64,000 nt of DNA from an uncultured Clostridia bacterium (lineage in GTDB: Bacteria > Bacillota > Clostridia > Lachnospirales > Lachnospiraceae). Where the stretch lies: NCBI GenBank assembly GCA_948472945.1, contig CAOKVX010000001.1:124001-188000 (forward strand), in the 5' to 3' direction. Positions 39,120-48,514 of this stretch are shown one piece after another. The position numbers and the translations under genes are program-made. Positions within the stretch are counted from its first letter, which is position 1. Each line of letters opens with the position of its first letter. The notes under the pieces are model-generated. The model had not been told where the DNA came from. It worked only from the letters and a program-made list of their open reading frames with translations, and searched no databases.

Positions 39120-40646
39120 ATGAAACAGTTATTGAGTAAAAAGATTGGTCTTGTGTTTATTATAATTCAATTTTTGTTGACAGTGGGATTGATAGGGTTG
39201 ATATTGTATGTTGATATCCTTCCTGAGAAATATCTGCTTGTCATAGCCGTCGTGCTTATTTTTCTGCTGGCGTATACTTTTTTCAGCCAGATGGCGAAGA
39301 AAATGTATATAGTAGGAAGAGTCCTCTCCGGCATATTCTGTGTGATTATTATCGTTGGAGCAGCCTATCTTTGGAGAGGTTTTCAGGCAATCAACAATAT
39401 GTCTGATGTAGACATAAAGGTAGACGAGGTATCGGCGATTGTACTTGTGGAAGACCCTGCGCAGTCAGTTGACGAAGCGGTGGATTATGAATTTGGTATT
39501 CTTAAAGATATAGGCCGTGAATACACTGATTCAATGCTGAACAATCTTGAGACGGAGCTTGGCAAAAAGCTTTTAACTAAAGAGTATGATGATGCCGTTT
39601 CGCTTGTTGACGCACTTTACAGCAAAGAGATAAAGGTAATAATATTTAACGAAGCTTTCCGTGAGATGATAACCGAGCTGCATGAAAATTTTGAGACGGA
39701 GACGAGGGTTCTCGGCAATCACCAGATTGAGACCGTCGTTAATATAACTGAAGAGGAAGATAAGGTGGTAGAAAACGACGACTTCAAAAAGCCGTTTATA
39801 ATATATTGCAGTGGTATTGACACATACGGAAAAATTTCTAAGACGAGCAGGAGCGACGTAAATATTGTCGCTGTTGTTAATCCTGAGACGGCGCAGATTT
39901 TGCTGATTAATACGCCAAGGGATTATTACGTTCCCCTCTCTATTTCTAATGGCAAATGTGATAAACTGACTCATGCCGGAATTTACGGTGTGGACGTTTC
40001 GGTTGAAACGCTTGAGATGCTCTATGATATAGACATTGATTATTACGCCAGAGTCAATTTTTCGGGTCTTACCGATATAGTTGACGCGCTGGGCGGAGTA
40101 AAAGTTTATTCTGACTTTACGTTTACTTCAGACTGGGGACCAAGCTTCAAGGAAGGGTACAATGAAGTTAACGGAAAACAGGCTCTTGCATTCTGTCGTG
40201 AGAGACATCATTTGGGAAGCGGGGACCTGCAGCGTGGAATAAATCACCAGCATATGATTACAGCTATTATTGATAAGGCGACCTCGCCTGCTGTGCTTAA
40301 AAATTTCAATAAGCTTATGGATAGTGTTGAGGGCGCGTTTGAGACTAATATGAAAACAAAGAAAATTACAAAGTTTGTCAAGATGCAGATGGATGAGAAT
40401 CCTAAGTGGAATATTGAATCAATGAGCGCCGGTGGAACCGGAGGCAAGACATATACCTATTCAATGCCGGGCCAGAGGTCTTATGTAATGTATCCTGACG
40501 AGGATACAATCAGTGAGATAAAGGATGCCATCAAGACTATACTCGACGGCAAAAAACTGAAAAAAAATAAAGACAAAGAGGACGGCAAGGATAAAGATAA
40601 GGATACCGGAAAAGATAGTAATGAAACAAAAAAGAGCGGGGAATAA
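39120..40646 (+). CDS. LytR-CpsA-Psr (LCP) family cell wall polymer ligase
   Basis: N-terminal TM segments; GIDTYGKISKTSRSDVNIVAVVNPETAQILLINTPRDYYV; ALAFCRERHHLGSGDLQRGINHQHMITAIIDK; Lys/Asp-rich tail; RBS GGAGGTA before 39120. Confidence 0.93.
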   Translation: MKQLLSKKIGLVFIIIQFLLTVGLIGLILYVDILPEKYLLVIAVVLIFLLAYTFFSQMAKKMYIVGRVLSGIFCVIIIVGAAYLWRGFQAINNMSDVDIKVDEVSAIVLVEDPAQSVDEAVDYEFGILKDIGREYTDSMLNNLETELGKKLLTKEYDDAVSLVDALYSKEIKVIIFNEAFREMITELHENFETETRVLGNHQIETVVNITEEEDKVVENDDFKKPFIIYCSGIDTYGKISKTSRSDVNIVAVVNPETAQILLINTPRDYYVPLSISNGKCDKLTHAGIYGVDVSVETLEMLYDIDIDYYARVNFSGLTDIVDALGGVKVYSDFTFTSDWGPSFKEGYNEVNGKQALAFCRERHHLGSGDLQRGINHQHMITAIIDKATSPAVLKNFNKLMDSVEGAFETNMKTKKITKFVKMQMDENPKWNIESMSAGGTGGKTYTYSMPGQRSYVMYPDEDTISEIKDAIKTILDGKKLKKNKDKEDGKDKDKDTGKDSNETKKSGE

Positions 40647-40694
40647 CAGAGTGGTTGAATATTAGTAGTTGTATATTATATTAAGGAGGAGTTC

Positions 40695-42659
40695 ATGTTG
40701 GTAGGCAACTGGATTAGGGAAGGACGGTTTTCGTTTTTTTTCCGTTTTCTGTTAGTGGTTTTTGATATAATTGCAATTAATTTGAGCTCATATCTCGCGC
40801 TGCTTGTCAGGTTTGAGCTAAAATGGTCGTCGATAGAGCAGGAATGTCTCCAAGCTGTTAACCGTCTGTGTGTCCTGAATACGGTAATAACCGTTTTAAT
40901 ATTTTTTATATTCAGACTGTATAACAGTCTTTGGAGATATGCAAGCGTGCGTGAAATGGTAAATATAATGTTTGCATGTATCATAGCGTCGGTGCAGCAT
41001 ATAACAGCCCTTTTTATGTGTTATAAATATTTCACAAAGAGCTATATATTTGTATACTCGCTGCTTCTTTTGTCATTTGTTATGGTTATAAGATTTTCTT
41101 ACAGGCTTTCACGCCATATATTCAGCCTATATAGTCACGGCGAAACTGCAAGGAATACGATGATAATCGGCGCCGGAGAGGCCGGAAATATGGTTATGAA
41201 CGAGCTGATTCTAAGTAATCATCTCGATGCCAGAATTAAGTGTATCATTGATGATGACAAGTCAAAGCAGAATACTTACATTCACGGTGTCAGAGTAGTT
41301 GGAGGACGTGAGAAAATACTTGAGGCGGCGGACAAATATGCCATAACCGAGATTATAATAGCAATGCCGTCTGCGCCGAAAAAGGATATAAGCGATATTG
41401 TCGACATATGCAGGCATACACAGGGTGAGCTTAAAATTCTTCCGGGCATGTACCAGCTTGTCAACGGCGAGGCGACGCTGGACAAGCTAAGAAATGTTGA
41501 AATTGAAGACTTGCTTGGCAGGGAGCCTGTAAAAGTAGACATGAAATCAATTATGGAGTATGTTTTTGATAAAGTCGTGCTTATAACAGGCGGAGGCGGC
41601 TCTATCGGAAGCGAGCTTGCAAGACAGATTGCGGCGCATTCTCCGAAAAAGCTGATAATAGTAGATATATATGAGAACAACGCGTACGATATACAGCAGG
41701 AGATTAAGCACGACTATCCTGAACTTGAGATGATAGTCCTGATTGCGTCGGTGAGGAACACTGAGAGGATGGACAGTATATTTGCAAAATACAGGCCGGA
41801 CATTGTATATCACGCCGCGGCCCATAAGCATGTGCCTCTTATGGAGGACAGCCCGAATGAGGCTATAAAGAATAATGTTTTCGGTACGTATAAGACGGCG
41901 CTTGCCGCGGACAAGTACGGATGTAAAAAATTTGTACTAATATCGACAGATAAGGCTGTCAACCCGACGAATATTATGGGGGCGTCTAAGAGAATATGTG
42001 AGATGATTCTTCAGTCGTTTAATAAAAAATCGGACACGGAGTTTGTTGCGGTCAGGTTTGGAAACGTCCTCGGCAGCAACGGAAGCGTTATACCTCTTTT
42101 TAGGAAACAGATAGAGGCCGGGGGACCGGTTACGGTTACGCACCCTGATATTATAAGGTATTTTATGACTATTGAGGAGGCCGTTTCACTTGTTCTTCAG
42201 GCCGGGGCGTATGCGCACGGAGGAGAGATATTTATTCTTGACATGGGACAGCCTGTAAAGATTATGGACCTGGCAAAAAACCTAATCAGGCTTTCAGGTT
42301 ACAGGCTTGGGGAGGATATTGAAATTAAGATAACAGGACTTAGGCCGGGTGAAAAGCTTTATGAGGAAATGCTTATGGACGAGGAAGGTCTTCAGAAAAC
42401 CGACAACTCGCTTATATATATAGGAAAGCCGCTTCAGTTTGACGAGGAGAAGTTTTTTGAGCAGCTGGAGGCGCTGTATGAATATGCTTATGATGAAAAT
42501 GATAACATTAAGGAAATTGTTGAGCAGGTTGTTCCGACGTACAGGGAAAAAGATGTCGATAAGAACAGGGACAAGGCTATTCTTGCGAGCGAATACAAGC
42601 AGCTGAATGACAGGGAAATCAACCATAAAAAGCTCGTAGGTCTCAGCAAATTAAGATAA
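40695..42659 (+). CDS. Membrane-bound nucleoside-diphosphate-sugar 4,6-dehydratase (CapD/PglF-like)
   Basis: N-terminal TM segments; MIIGAGEAG; VLITGGGGSIGSELARQI; VYHAAAHKHVPLME; VRFGNVLGSNGSVIPLFRKQI. Confidence 0.94.
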   Translation: MLVGNWIREGRFSFFFRFLLVVFDIIAINLSSYLALLVRFELKWSSIEQECLQAVNRLCVLNTVITVLIFFIFRLYNSLWRYASVREMVNIMFACIIASVQHITALFMCYKYFTKSYIFVYSLLLLSFVMVIRFSYRLSRHIFSLYSHGETARNTMIIGAGEAGNMVMNELILSNHLDARIKCIIDDDKSKQNTYIHGVRVVGGREKILEAADKYAITEIIIAMPSAPKKDISDIVDICRHTQGELKILPGMYQLVNGEATLDKLRNVEIEDLLGREPVKVDMKSIMEYVFDKVVLITGGGGSIGSELARQIAAHSPKKLIIVDIYENNAYDIQQEIKHDYPELEMIVLIASVRNTERMDSIFAKYRPDIVYHAAAHKHVPLMEDSPNEAIKNNVFGTYKTALAADKYGCKKFVLISTDKAVNPTNIMGASKRICEMILQSFNKKSDTEFVAVRFGNVLGSNGSVIPLFRKQIEAGGPVTVTHPDIIRYFMTIEEAVSLVLQAGAYAHGGEIFILDMGQPVKIMDLAKNLIRLSGYRLGEDIEIKITGLRPGEKLYEEMLMDEEGLQKTDNSLIYIGKPLQFDEEKFFEQLEALYEYAYDENDNIKEIVEQVVPTYREKDVDKNRDKAILASEYKQLNDREINHKKLVGLSKLR

Positions 42660-42715
42660 TCTGAACATTCCATTATATACGTTAAAGGCAGGTTAAAAGT
42701 TTAGGAGGGGTAAGT

Positions 42716-43927
42716 ATGGAAAAGATAATATTTTCACCGCCGGATATATCAGAGGAGGAGATAGCAGAGGTAGTCGATACGCTCAGGAGCGGATGGATTA
42801 CTACGGGGCCAAAGACAAAGAAGCTTGAGGAACAAATAGCGGCTTACTGTCGGACAAACAGGGCGGTCTGTCTTAATTCTGCAACGGCGTGCATGGAGCT
42901 TGCGCTGCGAATGCTTGGTGTTGGTGAGGGTGACGAGGTAATAACAACCGCTTATACTTATACGGCCACATGCAGTGTTATATGCCATGTTGGAGCCGTG
43001 CCTGTAATACTTGACACCGGAAAAGATTCGTATGAGATAGATTATGATGCCATTGCGGACGCCGTGACGGAGAGGACAAAAGTTATAATGCCTGTAGATA
43101 TAGCCGGCGTGATGTGTGACTATGACAGGCTCTTTGATATAGTAAACTCAAAGCGTTTACTGTTTAATCCGGCCTCCGAGCTTCAGGAGAAATTTGGAAG
43201 GATTATAGTTCTTGCGGATGCCGCACACAGCTTTGGGGCTGTCAGAGATGGAAAAAGGAGTGGGGAGGCGGCGGACTTCTCGTCATTTTCTTTCCATGCG
43301 GTTAAAAATTTTACTACCGGCGAGGGCGGAGCCCTTGTATGGAAACCTAATGATAATATTGATGATGATGAGTTATACAGGCAATTTCAGCTTCTGTCTC
43401 TACACGGACAGTCAAAGGATGCGCTTGCAAAGACTCAGGCTGGCTCATGGGAATATGATATTATTGAGCCATATTACAAGTGTAACATGACTGATATCAT
43501 GGCATCAATCGGGCTCGCACAGATAAAGAGGTATGATGTTCTTTTGGCAAGAAGACGTGAAATAATGCAGATGTACTATGACGGACTTGACGATAAAAAG
43601 GTTAGCGTAATCACACATTATACTGAGGACAGCACGTCGAGCGGCCACCTCTGTCTTGTAAGGATTAAAGGGGCAGACAGGGAACGATGCAACAGAATTA
43701 TAGCCGCTATGGCGGAAAAGGGAGTGCCGCTGAATGTTCATTTTAAGCCGCTGCCTTTGCTTTCCGCATACAAAAAGCGAGGATTTGATATATCTGATTA
43801 TCCTAACGCATATGCTATGTATGGTAATACCGTAACGCTTCCGCTGCACACGAAGCTGACCGACGAACAGGTTGGGTATATTATAGACAGCTTTAATGAG
43901 ACTATACAAAAGATATTAGAATTATAA
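42716..43927 (+). CDS. DegT/DnrJ/EryC1/StrS-family PLP aminotransferase
   Basis: SGWITTGPKTKKLEEQIA, LNSATACMELALRML, DAAHSFGA, FSFHAVKNFTTGEGGA. Confidence 0.94.
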   Translation: MEKIIFSPPDISEEEIAEVVDTLRSGWITTGPKTKKLEEQIAAYCRTNRAVCLNSATACMELALRMLGVGEGDEVITTAYTYTATCSVICHVGAVPVILDTGKDSYEIDYDAIADAVTERTKVIMPVDIAGVMCDYDRLFDIVNSKRLLFNPASELQEKFGRIIVLADAAHSFGAVRDGKRSGEAADFSSFSFHAVKNFTTGEGGALVWKPNDNIDDDELYRQFQLLSLHGQSKDALAKTQAGSWEYDIIEPYYKCNMTDIMASIGLAQIKRYDVLLARRREIMQMYYDGLDDKKVSVITHYTEDSTSSGHLCLVRIKGADRERCNRIIAAMAEKGVPLNVHFKPLPLLSAYKKRGFDISDYPNAYAMYGNTVTLPLHTKLTDEQVGYIIDSFNETIQKILEL

Positions 43928-44065
43928 GTCTGTTTGTTATATTAATTTGAGTAAAAAACTATTTAATAATATATATCATATTAAATAGTTTAATGTGCTG
44001 AAAAGTCATAAATAATTTTTATCTGTATATTTTGTTGTGAATATTTTGTGGAGGAGGAGACGTGT

Positions 44066-44746
44066 ATGCTTGAAAAGTGGGAGAATCTTCCCGAATGTAT
44101 GAAGAATGATGAAGTTAAGAAATACTATATGAGACTAAAAGAAAAGGAAAACAGCCTTTTTATTAAAAGACTGTTCGATATATGGATGTCAGTATTTCTT
44201 CTCATTTTATTTGCTCCTGTATTAATAGTTACGGCTGTAATGATAAAGCTTGATTCGCCAGGGCCAGTCATATTCAGGCAGACGAGGGTAACGGCTTATA
44301 ACAGGGATTTCACAATATATAAATTCCGCAGCATGGTTGACAATGCCGCATCGCTTGGAAGCAGCGTTACAGTGTCACATGATTCAAGAATTACCCGGAT
44401 GGGAAATTTTATGAGAAAATACCGCATAGACGAGCTGCCACAGCTAATCAACGTGTTAAAGGGAGATATGTCGTTTGTCGGCACGAGGCCGGAGGTGCGA
44501 AAGTATGTGGACGCGTACACGCCAGAGATGATGGCGACTCTTTTGATGCCGGCAGGCATTACATCAAACGCAAGCATAATGTACAGGGATGAGGACGAGC
44601 TTCTATCAGATTCAGGTGATGCAGACAAAACCTATATTGATATAATACTTCCGGAGAAGATGGAATATAACCTGCGCAGCCTAAAGAGGTTCAGTCTTTT
44701 GTCCGATGTTTTCACTATGATAAGGACTGTGCTTGCGGTAATGTGA
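44066..44746 (+). CDS. Undecaprenyl-phosphate sugar phosphotransferase (bacterial sugar transferase, PglC/WcaJ family)
   Basis: KRLFDIWMSVFLLILFAPVLIVTAVMIKLDSPGPVIFRQTRV; RKYRIDELPQLINVLKGDMSFVGTRPEV; ATG 44066 after GGAGGAGGA. Confidence 0.94.
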   Translation: MLEKWENLPECMKNDEVKKYYMRLKEKENSLFIKRLFDIWMSVFLLILFAPVLIVTAVMIKLDSPGPVIFRQTRVTAYNRDFTIYKFRSMVDNAASLGSSVTVSHDSRITRMGNFMRKYRIDELPQLINVLKGDMSFVGTRPEVRKYVDAYTPEMMATLLMPAGITSNASIMYRDEDELLSDSGDADKTYIDIILPEKMEYNLRSLKRFSLLSDVFTMIRTVLAVM

Positions 44747-44941
44747 ATATATTAGCCGAATAATTAATCTTTTAGGTACGCCTGTATTTATATGGCGACG
44801 TGAAATATGCGATGTAATCTCTATAAGCCCAATAACACCGGTATAAGGAACAGGCGTCAATATGCCGATATTATAAATGAAACATGGAAGTTAGGCCTTA
44901 AAATATGCCTGCGGTTAAAGACAGAACAGGGATGTGATTAT

Positions 44942-45526
44942 ATGAATATCGGTGAGGCAAGGAAAATATATTCGGCTAAGATTGGTGAATTTTGGGATAA
45001 GAAACTGGAGCTTGCAAAAAAGAAGAAAGACTTGGAGGCGCGCAGGGGATGCAGTCCTGACGACGCCGGAAAATTTTCCGAGGAGGCGGCGGTGCTTGAT
45101 TTATCGTACAACGCCGTGACAGAGAAATATGAAGAATACAAGAGTTTTATGGCAAAGATAATGGAGATGCATTCGTGCATAGCCAACGCTGAATCCGCAA
45201 AGCAGCAGGGGGAGGCGATGAAAGAGTATGGCATTGAAATGTCTAAACTTATTGAGGTTGCAAGAAGAATCTCCAGAGGAGCCGTTGTTCCGGCGAAAGA
45301 TGAGCAGAAGCTTATGGATTACAGCATGGAACTGTATATGTCCGCAAAGAATATGGCAATGCTGAACAAATTAAAAGAGAAAGAGGAATGTGATTCTCTT
45401 TGGGATGATGAGGAGAAACCGCAGGAAAGAGATAGCGCTATGGATATAGCTGATTCCAAGGAAATTACATTTGACGCCCCTGAGCTTGTTGACGTGGCGG
45501 ATGTTATGCCTTCGGCGGAGGGATGA
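44942..45526 (+). CDS. Hypothetical coiled-coil protein
   Basis: 194 aa from ATG 44942, Lys/Glu-rich helical sequence; AGGGATGTG upstream. Confidence 0.6.
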   Translation: MNIGEARKIYSAKIGEFWDKKLELAKKKKDLEARRGCSPDDAGKFSEEAAVLDLSYNAVTEKYEEYKSFMAKIMEMHSCIANAESAKQQGEAMKEYGIEMSKLIEVARRISRGAVVPAKDEQKLMDYSMELYMSAKNMAMLNKLKEKEECDSLWDDEEKPQERDSAMDIADSKEITFDAPELVDVADVMPSAEG

Positions 45527-46553
45527 TGTGGTCGTCTGCCATGGACTCTGACATGATATTTTTTATATTTTGATTGTTGCTGGCTGCAAGCCAAAGCTTG
45601 CAGTACTGGGATATGGCGGCGCTTTCTTTCAGCGGCGTTATGCCAAACCTGTGGTATTCATTTACGGTTTTGTATACAGAGCAGTTTTCAGACAGTCCGG
45701 TAATAAACATTGGGATGTCTTTAGCAGACGCCTCTTCTGTGAACTTTTTTAACTTCTCATCCACGCAAATAGTACCTGAATGATAGCTTCCGAATAAAAT
45801 TGCTTTCACTCCATAATATATATTTGGCAGATCCATACCTACATACGGATTTATATAAAGTATCTGTGAGGAGTACGGAGTGAGAGTATAGTCGTGATAA
45901 AATCCGAGCATTGAATGTTTGGCTCCGGTTACATGATTATAATCAGGATTTAACATTATCTTACCTTTAGAATATTTTGCAAACCAGCTGTCTTTCACGC
46001 TGTATATATCTGAGCTGTATGGAACGGGAGGCTGTAATCTTGTGCCTGCGTGTATTGTGGCGGATTCTAGGTCTTCCTCTGCATTATTTATATATTCATT
46101 CCTGTAGCTGACATAAACGCCGGTTCCAGTTTTGCTTTTTATAAAATTGACTGCGGCGTTAAAGTTAATAAGTCCGTTTGCCCTGTCATCGTCCAAAATA
46201 TAAGCGCTTGAAACAAGGACGATAGGAAGTTTAGCGTCTCCAAGCATATAGCTCAGAAGCGCGGCGCTGTACTGAAGAGTGTCGGTTCCGTGAGTTATTA
46301 TAATTCCGTCATATTTTTTTGTGTTGACTGCGCTTCGTACGGTATCTGCAAGGTGTAAAATGTTGTCTGCCGTAATATTCTCACTTAGAATATTGTAGGG
46401 TTCCTGTGTCGTAAAAGTACATCCGCTTTCGCTATACTTTTTATTGTACATTTCGATGATTCGGTATGCTGTCTCGCTGCCGTTGGCTATAAAGCCGTCA
46501 TTATTTATTTTACTTCCGATAGTTCCGCCTGTTAAGATGGTGAAAATATTCAT
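45504..46553 (-). CDS. L-asparaginase family protein
   Basis: NIFTILTGGTIGSKINNDGF and IITHGTDTLQYSAALLSYML motifs. Confidence 0.88.
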   Translation of the reverse strand: MNIFTILTGGTIGSKINNDGFIANGSETAYRIIEMYNKKYSESGCTFTTQEPYNILSENITADNILHLADTVRSAVNTKKYDGIIITHGTDTLQYSAALLSYMLGDAKLPIVLVSSAYILDDDRANGLINFNAAVNFIKSKTGTGVYVSYRNEYINNAEEDLESATIHAGTRLQPPVPYSSDIYSVKDSWFAKYSKGKIMLNPDYNHVTGAKHSMLGFYHDYTLTPYSSQILYINPYVGMDLPNIYYGVKAILFGSYHSGTICVDEKLKKFTEEASAKDIPMFITGLSENCSVYKTVNEYHRFGITPLKESAAISQYCKLWLAASNNQNIKNIMSESMADDHIIPPPKA

Positions 46554-46695
46554 TTGATGCTCCTTATTTTGATACTAAATCAACCATTATATAAATAATT
46601 TATTTTATTTGTTTACAGTTAGTATATACAATGTTATAATCTACTCATAAAAAGAATAACCGTCCCACATGGGGCTGACCAGTTAATGATAGTAG

Positions 46696-46733
46696 AGCCA
46701 CCCTAGACTGCTCAAGGTACAAGGGTGGTTTTG
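46696..46733. terminator. Hairpin, likely bidirectional terminator
   Basis: CCACCCT (46698-46704) / AGGGTGG (46722-46728) followed by TTTT on + strand. Confidence 0.7.
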
Positions 46734-46743
46734 CTATGTACTA

Positions 46744-46818
46744 CTACTTAGCAAACGTAAAAACAAATGTAAATAATGCCAAAAGGAAGACTCCAAAACA
46801 CCCTGTAACACGATTATT
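46744..46818 (-). pseudogene. Possible degenerate type I (holin-like) toxin ORF
   Basis: Minus-strand frame NNRVTGCFGVFLLALFTFVFTFAK* is strongly hydrophobic, ends just before the 46696-46733 hairpin and has no start codon after the upstream stop. Confidence 0.35.
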
Positions 46819-46977
46819 TTATGAAAGGATTCTATCATATATTTTTTCCAAATACAACAAATATAATACAAAAAGTTTAAAAAGCTAAATTGAAAAGTTT
46901 TATAAAGAGTATAATGCAAGATAAATCCGGGATGAATATAAAACCGGACGGCGAGAACGGAAAAGGAGGAACGCGAT

Positions 46978-47979
46978 ATGGGAAAGAGAAGATATACAAA
47001 ATATGCATTGGCGGCAGTAATTTTGTGTGCATTGGCAGTAACGGGCGGCTTGTTTTTATTATTGCCGGGACCAGGTGAAGATAATGAGACGCCTGCTGCA
47101 AAAAGTCCTATGGTGTCCGGTCTTCAGCAGGAAAATGAGATGGAACATACCGAGGTTACACCGCTGGGTAAGGATGAACAGAATGAGGGGTATAAGGATG
47201 AACAAAATGATTCGTCTGAATACAAAATTATACACCCTGAAGGAAAGACTCTGGAGACAAGGATTTCTGTTCCGGAGGGCTATAAAAGAACAAAGGTTAA
47301 GGAGGGGAGTCTTGGCAGGTTTTTGCGCAATTATCCGATGAAGAAAGATGGAAAGCCTGTTCTTTTGTATGATGGAAGTGAAAAGTTTAATCAGGATGCC
47401 CATGCGGCGGTGTTTAAACTTCCGATTGAGTCCGAGGATTTACAGCAGTGTGCGGATTCCATAATGCGTGTATATGCGGAGTATTTTTGGAATACCGGGC
47501 AGAAAGATAGGATAAAATTCCATTTTGTCGACGGCTTTTTGGCGGATTATGCGAGATGGCGTGACGGTTACAGAATTCAGGTAGGTAACAATACATCAAG
47601 TTGGATTCGATCTTCTTCGTATGACGATTCATATGATAATTTTAAAAAATATATGCGAATTGTGTTCGCTTATGCCGGTACTCTTTCTATGGAAAAAGAG
47701 TCGGAGAAGATACCTCACGGACAGCTTCGTATCGGGGATATTTTTATAAAGGGAGGCAGTCCGGGTCATGTTGTGATGGTAGTTGACGTCTGTAAGGATG
47801 GCGAGGGGAAAAAAGCATTTTTACTTGGTCAGGGATATATGCCCGCGCAGGAATTTCATTTACTCAATAATCCCCAGAGGGAAGGAAATCCTTGGTATTA
47901 TGAGGAAGATATGAGCTATCCGTTTGAGACGCCGGAGTATAATTTTGAAAAAGGCAGCTTGCGCCGCCTGATATATTAG
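46978..47979 (+). CDS. DUF4846-like secreted/membrane-anchored protein
   Basis: N-terminal TM/signal; GSLGRFLRNYPMKKDGKPVLLYDGSEK, CADSIMRVYAEYFW, LRIGDIFIKGGSPGHVVMVVDV; RBS AAAGGAGG. Confidence 0.8.
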   Translation: MGKRRYTKYALAAVILCALAVTGGLFLLLPGPGEDNETPAAKSPMVSGLQQENEMEHTEVTPLGKDEQNEGYKDEQNDSSEYKIIHPEGKTLETRISVPEGYKRTKVKEGSLGRFLRNYPMKKDGKPVLLYDGSEKFNQDAHAAVFKLPIESEDLQQCADSIMRVYAEYFWNTGQKDRIKFHFVDGFLADYARWRDGYRIQVGNNTSSWIRSSSYDDSYDNFKKYMRIVFAYAGTLSMEKESEKIPHGQLRIGDIFIKGGSPGHVVMVVDVCKDGEGKKAFLLGQGYMPAQEFHLLNNPQREGNPWYYEEDMSYPFETPEYNFEKGSLRRLIY

Positions 47980-48067
47980 ATGAGAGAAGTTCATGTATAA
48001 TTTTTAGAATTATAAAGCGATTTTTTTGTAAACTTCATCCTTATCAGTCTGGTCAATACATAGATAA

Positions 48068-48380
48068 CGCTTAGGTATCGCTCTCATACAGACTGCGGAG
48101 GGTGCGATGGACCAGCAGCATGCAATAATCCTACAGAGGACAAGGGAGCTTATGGTTCAGGCGTCAAACAGCGGTGTTTTGGAGGATGACAAAGAGGATG
48201 ATTATCAGAAAATTCAGGATGAGATTGACAAGCTAAAGGAAGAGTTTACAAGAATCAGTAGGGATACTATTTGGGGATGTGGCGTCTAAGCCTGCCAAAG
48301 CATTGGCGGCTACCGATACGCTTAATTTCAGTATAGTATTCCAGTTTGAGCCCGTTCTTGCAGCCGGTGCATCAAACTAA
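48068..48380 (+). pseudogene. Flagellin N-terminal domain remnant
   Basis: Frame reads RLGIALIQTAEGAMDQQHAIILQRTRELMVQASNSGVLEDDKEDDYQKIQDEIDKLKEEFTRIS, like flagellin ISLIQTAEGAL..LQRMRELAVQAAN..IQ.EIDQL..EIDRIS; upstream in-frame stop at 48065-48067, shift to another frame near 48276 (DVASKPAKALAATDTLNFS). Confidence 0.75.
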
Positions 48381-48472
48381 TCAGACAATAATAATAGATG
48401 TCATAAATAATAGATGACTTAATTATAGCTGGATTAGTATATTGCATTTATAGTATAATTAATATTTAATTA

Positions 48473-48512
48473 AAAGCCATATGTCCCTGATATTTGGGGC
48501 ATATGGCTTTGT
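48473..48512. terminator. Intrinsic terminator
   Basis: AAAGCCATATGTCCC / GGGGCATATGGCTTT stem followed by T-rich sequence on + strand. Confidence 0.75.
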
Positions 48513-48514
48513 TG

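Noticed and set aside
46736-46888. 50-aa + strand ORF MYYYLANVKTNVNNAKRKTP...
   Set aside because: No good RBS, basic low-complexity peptide antisense to the hydrophobic toxin-like frame; no family recognised.
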